64,000 bases of DNA, taken from NCBI RefSeq assembly GCF_030297015.1, contig NZ_AP028056.1, positions 62,001-126,000 of the forward strand. The letters run 5' to 3'. Within the stretch, counting starts at the first letter, position 1, and each line of letters begins with the position of its first letter. The stretch is from Brooklawnia propionicigenes (GTDB lineage Bacteria > Actinomycetota > Actinomycetes > Propionibacteriales > Propionibacteriaceae). Below the pieces are notes generated by a model. The model saw only the letters and a list, made by a program, of their open reading frames with translations. It was not told the DNA's origin and did no database searches. A program made the translations under genes and the position numbers. Positions 8,409 through 17,888 of this stretch are shown piece by piece.

Positions 8409-9304
8409 GTGGTCACCATCACTCCTCCTCCCACGCGGTCTCGGCAGCGGGCAAACACCGCTCGAGGCTGGCCATCACCTTTGCGCTGGTTGCCGGTTTC
8501 TTCGCCGTCGAGCTGATCGCTGCGCTCAGGTCAGGCTCGCTGGCATTGCTCGGCGATGCGGGCCACATGGCCGCCGACGTGACGACACTGGGCGCCGCAC
8601 TTCTGGCGCTGCATCTGGCGCCTCTGCGTGACAAGCGCGGACGCCGCACCTTCGGCAACTACCGGGTTGAGGTCTTCGCGTCCGGGCTGGCCGTGCTCAT
8701 CATGCTCGGGGTGGCGATCTTCATCACGGTCGAAGCGATCGGCCGCTTCGGCAGCGCTGTCGAACCGGCCTCCGGAATCATGCTGGCCGTCGGCATCCTC
8801 GGACTTGTCATCAACGTTGTCAGCATGCTGCTGCTGCGCCGGGGATCGTCCGAGAGCCTGAACGTCAAGGGCGCCTACCTGGAGGTGCTCGCTGACGCCC
8901 TTGGTTCGATCGGTGTCATTGCGGCCGCCGTACTTGTTTCCGTCACCGGCAGCCCCTGGTGGGATACCGTCATCGCGCTGGGTATCGCCGCATTCATCGC
9001 GGTGCGAGCCGTGATGCTCGGTCTTGAGGTACTGCGCGTGCTCGCGGAGTGCGCTCCCCCGGGCATCGAACCGGCTGAGATCCAGGTCGCCCTCGAAGAC
9101 ATCCCCGGAATGCTGGAGGTGCACGATCTGCATGTCTGGCAGCTGACATCCGGCATGAACGTCGCCTCCGCTCACATCGTCACCAGCGCGCCCGATACGA
9201 TGCTCGCCGCCCAGCACCTGCTGCGCGACGACTTCGGCATCGCTCATGTGACCTTGCAGACCGAGTCGGCCAACCGTCGCGAGTGCGATCACACGGATTG
9301 GTGA
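8405..9304 (+). CDS. Cation diffusion facilitator metal exporter (CzcD/ZitB type)
   Basis: This 299-residue CDF protein has a His-rich start (SGHHHSSSH), six membrane helices and a C-terminal cytoplasmic regulatory domain (VHDLHVWQLTSGMN, typical of CDFs). It would export Zn2+ or a similar divalent cation in exchange for protons. The TM2 site is H54-x3-D58 (in GDAGHMAADV). In TM5 the usual His position is Glu160, giving E160-x3-D164 (LEVLADALGS), a variant that may tune selectivity. It overlaps the arsR-type repressor by 4 bases. With the neighbouring P-type ATPase broken, it may be the only functional exporter at this locus. Confidence 0.92.
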   Translation: MSGHHHSSSHAVSAAGKHRSRLAITFALVAGFFAVELIAALRSGSLALLGDAGHMAADVTTLGAALLALHLAPLRDKRGRRTFGNYRVEVFASGLAVLIMLGVAIFITVEAIGRFGSAVEPASGIMLAVGILGLVINVVSMLLLRRGSSESLNVKGAYLEVLADALGSIGVIAAAVLVSVTGSPWWDTVIALGIAAFIAVRAVMLGLEVLRVLAECAPPGIEPAEIQVALEDIPGMLEVHDLHVWQLTSGMNVASAHIVTSAPDTMLAAQHLLRDDFGIAHVTLQTESANRRECDHTDW

Positions 9305-9398
9305 GCCTGGCACGGAACTGACAGCAACTCCCCTACCCTGCCTGTGGGTTCGGCGGCTACCCTCGATGTCGTAGGGGCTGACGAAAGGGCACCAATCC

Positions 9399-10379
9399 AT
9401 GCGAACCATACCGAGGCTCACTCGGGCATACCGCAACGCCAAGGTCGTCGAGATCGACTCGTCCTCCAAAATCATCATCTTCAGCGACTCGCACCGAGGC
9501 GACGGAAGCCTGGCCGACGAGTTCCACAAAGACCGCGACATCTTCGAAGCAGCGCTGCAGCACTACCTGGACGAGGGCTACACGCTCATCGAAGCCGGCG
9601 ACAACGACGAACTGTGGGAATACCCGAAGTTCCATCACATCATCAAAGCGAATCCCGAGGTCTTCGCCCTGCTGCGCAAGTTCCATACCAAGGGCCGTTA
9701 CATGCGCATCTACGGCAATCACGACATGCAGCTGCGCGATCCCGAATATGTCCGCCATCACCTCTATCTGCGTCTCAACCACGTCACCGGACGTGCGGAA
9801 CCGCTTTTCGACGGACTGAAGGTCGAGGAGGCGGTGCTGCTGCGCCACAAGGCGTCAGGGCAAGAGATCTTGACCGTGCACGGCCATCAGGGCGATTTCT
9901 CCAACGACCAGGCATGGCGTGGGTCGATGTTCACCTTCCGCATCTTCTGGCGGCACCTGCACGCGCTGGGCATCCACAGCCCCTCCAGCCCGACCCGCAA
10001 CAGCTTCCAGCGCCACAAGGTGGAACGCAACTATGTGCGCTGGATCCTCCAACACGGCACGGCGCTGATCTGCGGTCACACCCACCGCGAACGCTTCCCG
10101 CTCGGAGAGGATGCGCCCTACTTCAACTCCGGCGCCTGTGTCTTCCCCGACTACATCACCGGCTTGGAGATCGCCAACGACTCCATCAGCCTGGTGGGTT
10201 GGCAGGTCGTTCCCGATGCCAACGGCTATCTCCATGTTGCGCCCAAGGTATTGGCAGGACCACGGCCCCTCGACGACTTCCACCTGCGTCCCGATCCCAA
10301 GCCGCATCGTCGCCCGAACCGCTCGATGGACCAATCGCGCAAGGTCGAGCAAGCATCCAGTCACCCGAGTCTGCTCTGA
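9399..10379 (+). CDS. Calcineurin-like metallophosphoesterase
   Basis: This 326-residue protein shows the binuclear-metal phosphoesterase motifs in order: FSDSHRGDG (D30, H32), EAGDNDELWE, YGNHD (106-109), HGHQGD and CGHTHRERFP. It is soluble, with no signal peptide. The layout resembles LpxH/UDP-diacylglucosamine hydrolase-like enzymes, but this Gram-positive lineage makes no lipid A, so another phosphoester is the likely substrate. The C-terminal ~50 residues are Pro- and Arg-rich and probably disordered. ATG 9399 lies behind a GAAAGGG ribosome site. It converges on the MFS gene with only 6 bases between them. Confidence 0.88.
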   Translation: MRTIPRLTRAYRNAKVVEIDSSSKIIIFSDSHRGDGSLADEFHKDRDIFEAALQHYLDEGYTLIEAGDNDELWEYPKFHHIIKANPEVFALLRKFHTKGRYMRIYGNHDMQLRDPEYVRHHLYLRLNHVTGRAEPLFDGLKVEEAVLLRHKASGQEILTVHGHQGDFSNDQAWRGSMFTFRIFWRHLHALGIHSPSSPTRNSFQRHKVERNYVRWILQHGTALICGHTHRERFPLGEDAPYFNSGACVFPDYITGLEIANDSISLVGWQVVPDANGYLHVAPKVLAGPRPLDDFHLRPDPKPHRRPNRSMDQSRKVEQASSHPSLL

Positions 10380-10385
10380 CGGACC

Positions 10386-11639
10386 CTACTCGTCGGCCGA
10401 AGGCAGGCTGCGCAGCAATTGGCGGCGCTTGCGGATCACCATGATGCCCGCATAGACCCAGACCACAAGCTGAGCGGACATCGCGACACGGAAATCGTCC
10501 GCGCTCGGGTTCGGACCGCCCAGGATACTGAGCAGCACGCCGATCGCCGCGACCACCACCAGGCCCGCCGAGAAGCCGCCGACAAGGGTCACGCCCGTCG
10601 CGGTGCCGATCCGGTGGGCGGGCACATGGCTGCGGTTGATGTCGAACGCGATGTTGGACGCGGGAGCGTCGGCTCCGATGGTGATGAGTAGCAGCACCAG
10701 CAGCCAGTGCGGAGCGTATCCGGGCCACACCAGAGCCGACGTCCACACCACCGCGCTCAGCCCGACGATGCCCAGGGCAAGAAAAGTCCGCCGCGCGGCG
10801 AAGCGCCGGGTCAGCATCCCGGTCAGCGGGCCGACGATCATGCTCGCGATCACGAACACCGTGAACAGGCTTCCGGCCTGCGCATCGGTAAGGCCCTGCG
10901 CCTGGGTGAGGTACGGGAAGCCCCACAAGAAGGTGAAGGCGATCGGCGCCGAGGCGGCCAGCATGTGGATGAAGAACGCCAGCTGCGCGGCCGGCATCGC
11001 GAGCACCTCACCTACGCCCGCGAACAGACCGCCGCTGCCTCGGGAGGTCACGACCAGCCCCGGCGGCGCATCGCGCACCACCAGAACAGCGATCAACAGG
11101 CCCACGAAACAGCTCGCCGCGACGGTCAGAAAGGCCGTCGTCCAGCCCCAATTGCTCAAGATCATCACCAGCGGCACCGCCGACAACCATTGACCGGCCT
11201 GGCCGGCCGCGGCCGTGACCTGGGTGAGCACCGGAATCTTGCGCGGCGGGAACCAGAGCAGGATCAACCTGATCGCCGAGGAGAAGATCAGCGCGTCTCC
11301 CCCGCCGATGAACACCCGGGCGACCAGCCCCAAGGGGAACGAGGTCGCGAAGGCCAGGACGACCTGCCCGGCCGTCATCACCCCAAGACCGATGGCCAGC
11401 ACATTTCGGCTGCCCAGCCGGTCGAGCACCGCGCCGGCGGGAATCTGCATGGCCGCATATACGCCTGCCTGGACGATGACGAACATGCTCATCGCCCCGA
11501 CCGGAGCAGAGAACTGCTCGGCGGCAGGGATAGCGGCGACCCCGAACGAGGTTCGGGAGAACATTGCGGCGATGAAGGCGAGAGTTCCCGCCGCCCAGAC
11601 GCTCCAGGCTCGCCAACCGCCCACCTGGGCCTGGGTCAT
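10386..11639 (-). CDS. Major facilitator superfamily transporter
   Basis: This 417-residue protein has 12 predicted membrane helices, the MFS loop-2/3 motif (AGAVLDRLGSRNV) and an Arg-rich central loop. The C-terminus is basic. The closest general resemblance is to the nitrate/hexuronate-like ACS or sugar-phosphate type MFS branches, but the substrate cannot be assigned. It starts 22 bases after the DUF1846 stop in the same direction, so the two genes are probably co-transcribed. Confidence 0.85.
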   Translation of the reverse strand: MTQAQVGGWRAWSVWAAGTLAFIAAMFSRTSFGVAAIPAAEQFSAPVGAMSMFVIVQAGVYAAMQIPAGAVLDRLGSRNVLAIGLGVMTAGQVVLAFATSFPLGLVARVFIGGGDALIFSSAIRLILLWFPPRKIPVLTQVTAAAGQAGQWLSAVPLVMILSNWGWTTAFLTVAASCFVGLLIAVLVVRDAPPGLVVTSRGSGGLFAGVGEVLAMPAAQLAFFIHMLAASAPIAFTFLWGFPYLTQAQGLTDAQAGSLFTVFVIASMIVGPLTGMLTRRFAARRTFLALGIVGLSAVVWTSALVWPGYAPHWLLVLLLITIGADAPASNIAFDINRSHVPAHRIGTATGVTLVGGFSAGLVVVAAIGVLLSILGGPNPSADDFRVAMSAQLVVWVYAGIMVIRKRRQLLRSLPSADE

Positions 11640-11661
11640 GGGCGTCCGGCTTTCCGTTTCA

Positions 11662-13152
11662 TCAGCGTTTCTTGTACAGCGATTTCGATTGGTAGATCGG
11701 CTCGCAGGTCACCTGCACGCCGAGATTCCGGAGGATTCCCTCGTCGACTGATCCGAGGATCACTGTGGAATGCACATCGCAGCCACGCAATTGCGACAGT
11801 TCGGCCAGTGTTCGCCGGGCATTCTCGTCCGAGTTCGCACTCACCGACAGCGCGATCAGCACCTCGTCGGTGTGCAGTCGCGGATTGCGGCTGCCCAGAT
11901 GCCTGGTCTTCAGCGTCTGAATCGGTTCGATGGTCTGCGGTGCGAGCAGCTTCACCTCCGGATCGATGCCGGCGAGCGCCTTGAGGGCGTCCAGCAGCAT
12001 CGCCGAGCAGGCGCCCAGTAGCGGCGAGGTCTTGCCGGTGATGATTCGCCCGTCGGGAAGTTCGATGGCCGCTGCCGGGTTCTTGGTGCGTTTCTCGACG
12101 TCCAGCGCCGGCGTCACCACCGGACGATCGTGCTTGGTCAGGCCCAGTCCGCTCATCAGCAAGGCAATCGAATCGGATTGGGTGGGTTCCAGCTCGTCGC
12201 GACGTTCGGTCACCAGCGCCTTGTAGTAGCGGCGGATGATCTCCTGCTTGGACGCTTCGCGGCAGACCTGGTCATCGCTGATGCACAGGCCGGCCATATT
12301 GACACCCATGTCGGTGGGCGATTTGTAGGGCGAACGTCCCAGGATCTGCTCGAAAAGCCGGCTGAGCACGGGAAAGACTTCGACATCACGGTTGTAGTTG
12401 ACCACCTGCTCGCCGTACGCGGCCAGGTGGAACGGGTCGATCACGTTGACATCGTCCAAGTCGGCGGTGGCCGCCTCGTAGGCCATGTTGACCGGGTGGT
12501 CGAGCGGCAGATTCCAGATCGGGAAGGTCTCGAACTTGGCATAGCCCGACGTGATGCCGCGCTTGTAGTCGTGGTACAGCTGCGACAGGCAGGTCGCCAT
12601 CTTGCCGCTGCCCGGCCCCGGCGCGGTCACCACCACCAGATCACGGGTGGTGGTGATGTACTCGTTGCGTCCATAGCCGTCGTCACTGACGATCAGTGAG
12701 ACGTCGTTGGGATAGCCCTTGATCGGATAGTGCTTGTAGACCTTCAGGCCACCTCGCTCCAGCTTGCGCTTGAAGCGTCGGGCCTGCGGGTTGCTCTCGG
12801 TGACATGGGAGATCACCACCGAACTCACGTACAGACCGTAGGAGCGGAATGCATCGATCAGCCGCAGCACATCCGCCTCGTACGAGATGCCCAGATCGGC
12901 GCGCACCTTGTTGCGTGCCAGGTCTAGTGCGCTGACCACGACCACGACTTCGAGTTCGTCAGCCAGCGCTTCCAGCATGACGATCTTGTTGTCGGGGCTG
13001 AACCCGGGCAGCACTCGCGAGGCGTGCAAGTCGTCGAACAATTTGCCACCGAACTCCAGGTACAGCTTGCCGCCGAATTCGTTCCGCCTGGCCACGATCT
13101 GTTCGGTCTGAAGGGCAATGTACTTGTCTCGATCGAAGCCTACGGCGTGCAT
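11662..13152 (-). CDS. DUF1846 (UPF0371) family protein
   Basis: This 496-residue protein has the family's conserved start ([15 protein letters not shown], then [25 protein letters not shown]). A P-loop-like segment [21 protein letters not shown] follows (20-residue parts). The frame extends 12 codons further upstream, but ATG 13152 has GGGAGGG in front and matches the usual family N-terminus. The family has solved structures, but no established reaction known to me. It is the first gene of a two-gene unit with the MFS transporter, which hints that the transporter moves a substrate or product of this protein. Confidence 0.88.
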   Translation of the reverse strand: MHAVGFDRDKYIALQTEQIVARRNEFGGKLYLEFGGKLFDDLHASRVLPGFSPDNKIVMLEALADELEVVVVVSALDLARNKVRADLGISYEADVLRLIDAFRSYGLYVSSVVISHVTESNPQARRFKRKLERGGLKVYKHYPIKGYPNDVSLIVSDDGYGRNEYITTTRDLVVVTAPGPGSGKMATCLSQLYHDYKRGITSGYAKFETFPIWNLPLDHPVNMAYEAATADLDDVNVIDPFHLAAYGEQVVNYNRDVEVFPVLSRLFEQILGRSPYKSPTDMGVNMAGLCISDDQVCREASKQEIIRRYYKALVTERRDELEPTQSDSIALLMSGLGLTKHDRPVVTPALDVEKRTKNPAAAIELPDGRIITGKTSPLLGACSAMLLDALKALAGIDPEVKLLAPQTIEPIQTLKTRHLGSRNPRLHTDEVLIALSVSANSDENARRTLAELSQLRGCDVHSTVILGSVDEGILRNLGVQVTCEPIYQSKSLYKKR

Positions 13153-13382
13153 TGCCCTCCCCGGTGAACGCGTCAACGGGCAGATCATAGCCGGTACCGA
13201 ACGGTGGGGTCTTGTTCAGGCTCGGCACCGGGGTCGCTGAACCGATGCCGTTCTCATCCTTATCCCCTAGTCCTTCCCAAACGCGTCGAGCCGCTAGCAT
13301 GGCGAGGAAGCCGACCAAGACATGAGAATCGACGCGCTCACGACCACTGACCGCATCGTCATGGCGACGTTGGGAGGAAACG

Positions 13383-14021
13383 ATGAAGGCACCGGCTATG
13401 GCGAAAAAGATCTCGTTCCGCTCGATGGTTATCGTGCTCGTTGTCGGTCTGATCCTCGGGGTAGGGCTGACGCTTTGGGTAACCAAACCGTTCTCAGCGA
13501 CCGCTGCGTTCGACCACCAGCCGAAGAGCCGGACCAGCGAAGTCGTCAATGCGGTCACCCGTGAGCAGCAAGTAGTGCTCTTGAGTCTGGGTATCCAAGG
13601 CATCTCGCAGAAAAGCGACTCGAGCACCTTCTTCGGTGTCCATGTCCCGGGTAGTTCCCGCGCGACTTTTCTCATGTATTCCTTCGATGCGAAGCTCGGC
13701 ATCGACGGGAAACAGGTAAAGGTCGAGGAGATTGGTCAGGACGAGTACGAGGTGAAGATTCCTGAGTTCATCTTCATCGGCCACAGCAATGAAGAGTTCA
13801 CGCTTGCCGCAGAGAACAACGGCGCCCTCAGCTGGGTGACTCCCGAAATAGATCCCGTCGAGTTGATCAATGGTGTTCTGAGCGACGATTCCGAGGCGCA
13901 GTACATAGCCTCCAACGAGGAGATCCTGCGGAGCCAGACTCAGGCCTTCTATTCGTCCATAGTGACTGCCATCGATCCTGACCTCACCCTGCATTTCGAC
14001 TTCGCGGGCGACCAAGGTTGA
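13383..14021 (+). CDS. DUF4230-like membrane-anchored protein
   Basis: This 212-residue protein has a short basic start, one membrane anchor (about residues 13-32, MVIVLVVGLILGVGLTLWV) and an extracellular domain. The domain's EVVNAVTREQQVVLLSLGIQGI and FSFDAKLGIDGKQVKVEEIG-like phrases resemble DUF4230 proteins. ATG 13383 follows GGGAGGAA. No catalytic motif is visible. It stands alone between the DUF1846 operon (divergent) and the transposase remnant. Family call is moderate; function is unknown. Confidence 0.7.
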   Translation: MKAPAMAKKISFRSMVIVLVVGLILGVGLTLWVTKPFSATAAFDHQPKSRTSEVVNAVTREQQVVLLSLGIQGISQKSDSSTFFGVHVPGSSRATFLMYSFDAKLGIDGKQVKVEEIGQDEYEVKIPEFIFIGHSNEEFTLAAENNGALSWVTPEIDPVELINGVLSDDSEAQYIASNEEILRSQTQAFYSSIVTAIDPDLTLHFDFAGDQG

Positions 14022-14118
14022 GCTCCTGCTGGGGTGGTTGCCTCACGTCGAGATGTCCGGATAGCGCACGCGGCGGGGCGGGTGCCGAGCGTTCTTGCTG
14101 ATGCAAGTTGGATGAGCT

Positions 14119-14668
14119 GTGCGTGACGGTGTCCAGCTCCAGGAACCCCAGCACGGTGAGCGGGTCGTCCATGCTCGTGCGGGTCGGGATCGACGAGCGC
14201 AGGATCAGGCTCGGTCTCGTGCCGGACAGTGCGACCGGGTGGGCGGCGTCCTTGTGGGGCTTCAGATACCGGTCGATCGTCGCCGCGCTCATCAAGCGCA
14301 GTTCATCGAGCACTCCGGGACTCACTCGGGATTGCACCTTGCCCAGCTCCCGGAACCGGGCGAGCCGTTCCAAAGTATCGTCCATGACCGCGGCGAGATG
14401 CTTCCCCGACGGCTGCCCGGACAGGCGCCAGTCGCCAGACCTCCTGCAGCACCACCAGCGCATCGTAGGAGTACTTCCGTGGTCGCGGTTTGCGCGTCTG
14501 TTGACGGGCGGTGCCCTTCCGAGCGTTCGCGGCCAGGATTGCACGCCGGGCATGATCCCGGGTCCAGCCCGTCGCATGCACCAACTCGTCCAGCAGCCGG
14601 CCCTTCTCGACTTTGCCCGCCTTCGCGTACTCGCGGGCGAACTTCTTCGTGATCTTACGACGCGACAT
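14119..14668 (-). pseudogene. Integrase-type transposase remnant, frameshifted and 3'-truncated
   Basis: On the minus strand, MSRRKITKKFAREYAKAGK starts an N-terminal region typical of a transposase/integrase found in many actinobacterial insertion elements. At about 14425-14440 the homology jumps frame: VLQEVW continues in another frame as RLSGQPSGKHLAAVMDD and on to SAATIDRYLKP. It then stops at LGFLELDTVTH, exactly where the DDE catalytic domain should begin. Thus the element has a frameshift and has lost its catalytic core. No terminal inverted repeats were recognised, and the remaining bases up to 14022 hold nothing identifiable. Confidence 0.8.
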
Positions 14669-14739
14669 CATCGACAACTCCCGACTCATCAGCACGCCTC
14701 GACGTTCCCGGGCCTTTTTACGTGACTCTCGTCGGGGTC

Positions 14740-14768
14740 TTGTATTCGTACGTGTGTTCGATTATACT
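14740..14768 (+). promoter_or_regulatory. Promoter of the DUF222/HNH gene, leaderless
   Basis: TTGTAT (14740-14745), a 17-base spacer and TATACT (14763-14768) form a near-consensus sigma-70-type promoter. The -10 ends 6 bases before ATG 14775. The surrounding bases are markedly A+T-rich compared with the rest of the window. Confidence 0.65.
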
Positions 14769-14774
14769 TTGGGT

Positions 14775-16187
14775 ATGAGAACACCTCCCCCAGATGTAGA
14801 CGAGGCGCGCACGCTAGCGGCGCCGGTGCTGATCGCCGCGAGTGTTCAACCCGTGCTGTCCGGCACCGTGGTCGAGGACGAGTCGAACCACGAGATCTTG
14901 GACGCGATCGATCACGCGCATCAACAACTGATCGCCGCTGAGATCGCCGAACTGGTCGGCATCCTGCGGGCCGCAGACCGCTGGAAGATCGACCAAGACG
15001 CGGTCGGCGCGGGTATCGAACGACTCATCCAACCCGGCCACGACGGCACCCCGAGGATCGCCGAGTTCCTCGCCCTCGAAATCGGGGCGCTGCTCGGCAT
15101 CTCCCAAACCTCGGCACTGTGCCGCATCGGGGACGCCCTGGACCTGCGCCATCGCCACCCGAAACTCTGGCAAGCCGTGCTCACCGGAAAAGTCCGGGTC
15201 TGGCAAGCCACCAAAATCTGCCTCGAATGCGCCCACCTCTCCCGTAGTGCGGCGCACAACGTGGACGCAGCGATGGCCGCCAGCATCGGGATGCTGCCCT
15301 GGACCCGGATCATGAAAGCCCTACCCGGACAGATCATTGCTGCCGATCCCGACACCGCCCGGCAGCGTGAACAAGCCCGACGCGAATCCCGCAGAATCCG
15401 GATCTCACCAATCGAGGATGGCCACGTCAGTATCTACGGGGTGGTGAATCCGGTGGACGGAATCAAATTCGATCATGTCCTCAACGAGGTAGCGAAGACC
15501 TTCCCCACCGAACCCGACACGCCCCTGTGTCGTGACCTCGACCGGCGTCGCTCACTCGCGTTCGGAATGATCACTCAAGACGCCTACACCAAGCTGCACC
15601 GTGAGAAGCCGCTCCTCGATCTATCCGAGACACCGAGCAATCGCCTCCCCCAGCGCAGCACCCCGACCACACAGCAGCCGATCGGCTGCACCCTGATCGT
15701 CCACATCTCAGCCGACGATCCGGCACTGGACCCATCCCCCACGTCCACCACCGGCGTGGCACGTATCGAAGGCTGGGGCCCGTTGTTGACCGAGCAACTC
15801 CCACACTTCCTCAACGGAGCCAACATCACGGTCCGCCCCATCATCGACCCCGCCGGAATACGTCCCGTCGACAGCTACGAAACCCCCGCACGCATGCGAC
15901 TCGCACTAGAACAACGCAACCCCGTCGACGTCTTCCCCTACGGCACGACCCAAGCCTCCAGATGCGACAGCGACCACACCATCCCGTACATCGACGGCAG
16001 ATCCAGCCAAACCCACCTCGGCAACCTCGGACCCCTATCCCGCAAAGCCCACCGGGCCAAAACCCACGGAAAATGGAAACTCGAACAACCCACACCCGGC
16101 ACCTTCCACTGGACCTCACCCCACGGCTACCAATACCAAGTAACCCCAACAGGAACCATCCGAATCAGGGTGCCCGAACAGACCTGA
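14775..16187 (+). CDS. DUF222 and HNH endonuclease signature protein (13E12-repeat family)
   Basis: This 470-residue protein has an N-terminal DUF222 region (about residues 60-330) and a C-terminal HNH-type segment around CDSDHTIPYIDGRSS and NLGPLSRKAHRAKTHGKW, as in 13E12/REP13E12 proteins of actinobacteria. The frame is open 54 codons upstream, but ATG 14775 matches the promoter at 14740-14768. The HNH core Asp-His and downstream His/Lys are kept; the paired zinc cysteines of some relatives are not obvious. These genes are multi-copy and patchily distributed, with no firmly known role. Adjacent transposase debris suggests acquired DNA. Confidence 0.85.
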   Translation: MRTPPPDVDEARTLAAPVLIAASVQPVLSGTVVEDESNHEILDAIDHAHQQLIAAEIAELVGILRAADRWKIDQDAVGAGIERLIQPGHDGTPRIAEFLALEIGALLGISQTSALCRIGDALDLRHRHPKLWQAVLTGKVRVWQATKICLECAHLSRSAAHNVDAAMAASIGMLPWTRIMKALPGQIIAADPDTARQREQARRESRRIRISPIEDGHVSIYGVVNPVDGIKFDHVLNEVAKTFPTEPDTPLCRDLDRRRSLAFGMITQDAYTKLHREKPLLDLSETPSNRLPQRSTPTTQQPIGCTLIVHISADDPALDPSPTSTTGVARIEGWGPLLTEQLPHFLNGANITVRPIIDPAGIRPVDSYETPARMRLALEQRNPVDVFPYGTTQASRCDSDHTIPYIDGRSSQTHLGNLGPLSRKAHRAKTHGKWKLEQPTPGTFHWTSPHGYQYQVTPTGTIRIRVPEQT

Positions 16188-16205
16188 CGCGGCTGCTGCG
16201 GGCCC

Positions 16206-17105
16206 CTAGACGAGCGCGCCCAGCTGCGAGACCACGATGGAGATCGTCACCAAGCTCACCAGTGTGGTTGCTGCCACGATGCTGGCAATCGTCTCGGCGT
16301 CCTTGTCGTACTCGAGGGCGAGCAGGAAGACGTTCACCGCGGTCGGCATCGACAGGGCGAGGACTACCGATTGCAGGTCCTGCCCGCGCAGACCGAGCAG
16401 CCAACAGACCCCCCAGCCGAGCAGGGGCGCGACGATCAGCTTGAGGAGCATCGCCGTGATGACCGTCTTGCCGAAACGGACCCGTTTGCCATAGCCGAGC
16501 TGAATTCCCAGAGCGATCAGGATCATCGGAACCGATGCATTCCCAACCATGTGCACCGCAGTGCTCAGACCGCCGGGAAGCTCAATGCCGACCAGCCGGA
16601 ACACCGTGGCCAGCAGGATCGCCCAGATCACCGGCAGCCTCGCGATGTTGACCAAGGCGCTGCGCACGCTCGGGGCCGCCCCGAACAGGACTGGCCCGAC
16701 CGTCCAGATGAGCACGATGGCGATCATGAAGATCACGATCGCGCGGTCCAGCCCGGATTGGCCCAGCGCCAGCAGCGCGATGGGCAGCCCGAAATTGCCG
16801 TTGTTGCCGAGCAGCACCGAAGCGATCACCCCGTTGCGCACCGGTTTCGCCAACATGCGCACCGCGACCGCCGACACCAAACCGAGCACCAAGGTAGCTC
16901 CCAGGTAGCCCCGGGCGAGGTCGCCCACGTCGGAGGCCGAAACGGACGTGTCCATGATCGAGCTGAAGGCAAGTGCCGGGGTCAGCGCATAGAGCTGGAT
17001 CTTGTTCAGGCTGAGTTGGTCGATGGTGAATCGCCTGGCGAGCAAGAATCCGACTCCGGCGATAACGAAGACCGGCAGCATGACCTCGAGAAGAGCGGTC
17101 AGCAT
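16206..17105 (-). CDS. AEC family (auxin efflux carrier-type) permease
   Basis: This ~299-residue protein has about 10 membrane helices with the AEC pattern: LFARRFTIDQLSLNKIQLYALTPALAF-like helix 2 region, GVIASVLLGNNGNFGLPIALLAL and MPTAVNVFLLALEYDKD. Relatives transport malate, malonate or other organic acids. ATG 17105 is preceded by TAAGGT with a 7-base gap; GTG 17114 would add three residues. It is divergent from the PIG-L gene with under 60 bases between starts. Substrate is unknown. Confidence 0.87.
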   Translation of the reverse strand: MLTALLEVMLPVFVIAGVGFLLARRFTIDQLSLNKIQLYALTPALAFSSIMDTSVSASDVGDLARGYLGATLVLGLVSAVAVRMLAKPVRNGVIASVLLGNNGNFGLPIALLALGQSGLDRAIVIFMIAIVLIWTVGPVLFGAAPSVRSALVNIARLPVIWAILLATVFRLVGIELPGGLSTAVHMVGNASVPMILIALGIQLGYGKRVRFGKTVITAMLLKLIVAPLLGWGVCWLLGLRGQDLQSVVLALSMPTAVNVFLLALEYDKDAETIASIVAATTLVSLVTISIVVSQLGALV

Positions 17106-17112
17106 GGCGATC

Positions 17113-17118
17113 ACCTTA
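17113..17118 (-). promoter_or_regulatory. Probable -10 element, leaderless AEC permease transcript
   Basis: Minus-strand TAAGGT lies 7 bases before ATG 17105. It supports that start over GTG 17114, which would fall inside the -10. Confidence 0.45.
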
Positions 17119-17150
17119 GCGACTGCTCACCCCTCGCGGGTGGCGGACTC

Positions 17151-17156
17151 TAGAGT
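17151..17156 (+). promoter_or_regulatory. Probable -10 element, leaderless PIG-L gene transcript
   Basis: TAGAGT ends 6 bases before ATG 17163; no ribosome site is present in between. Confidence 0.5.
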
Positions 17157-17162
17157 GGACCT

Positions 17163-17888
17163 ATGACTGATCTACGTCCGGTCGCTGAGGATTTCTCCTC
17201 TGCCTTGGCCATCGTTGCTCATCCGGATGATCTGGAATACGGTGCGGCTTCAGCGATCGCCCGCTGGACCGCGCAGGGCAAGCAGATCAGCTATCTGCTT
17301 GTCACCCATGGTGAGGCCGGCATCGACGCGATCCCACCGCAGGTGTGCGGTCCGCTGCGCATGCAGGAGGAGATCACCGGTGCCGCGCTGGTCGGGGTAC
17401 ACACGGTCGATTTCCTCGACTATCCGGACGGGGTCGTGTGTTACGACCTCAACCTGCGGCGCGACATCGCCGCAGCGGTACGCAAGGCGTGCCCCGACGT
17501 GGTGATCACCATCAATCACCACGATCAGTTCGGTCCCGGGCGTTACAACCAGGCCGATCACATCGCGGTCGGACGAGCGGTACTCGACGGAACCCGGGAT
17601 GCCGCGAACCGCTGGGTCTTCCCGGAGTTGGTCTCCGACCAGGGCTTGGCGCCCTGGAAGGCACAGCGGATCCTGGTCTCTGGCAGCCCCCAGTCGAACG
17701 CGTTCGTGGACGTCACCGCAAGTTTCGATGCCGGTGTCGCCTCGCTGGCCGCGCACCAGCAGTATCTGGCCGGGCTCGGAGATCACGCGATGGGCGATCC
17801 TCGGATCTTCCTCGAACAGATCGCCCGGTCGACCGGGGAGCGGGTCGGCGTCCAGCTGGCCGTCTCGTTCGAGGTGGTGGAACTATGA
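17163..17888 (+). CDS. PIG-L/LmbE family N-deacetylase
   Basis: This 241-residue zinc deacetylase has the motif AHPDD (His20, Asp22, Asp23) at the N-terminus and the later NQADH metal-site His. The family removes N-acetyl groups from GlcNAc-linked compounds, such as GlcNAc-Ins in mycothiol synthesis (MshB) or bacillithiol and antibiotic intermediates. The protein is shorter than MshB (~300) and lacks clear MshB-specific features, so the substrate is open. It overlaps the next gene as ATGA, starting a likely three-gene operon with the NIPSNAP-like protein and TrmO. Confidence 0.9.
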   Translation: MTDLRPVAEDFSSALAIVAHPDDLEYGAASAIARWTAQGKQISYLLVTHGEAGIDAIPPQVCGPLRMQEEITGAALVGVHTVDFLDYPDGVVCYDLNLRRDIAAAVRKACPDVVITINHHDQFGPGRYNQADHIAVGRAVLDGTRDAANRWVFPELVSDQGLAPWKAQRILVSGSPQSNAFVDVTASFDAGVASLAAHQQYLAGLGDHAMGDPRIFLEQIARSTGERVGVQLAVSFEVVEL

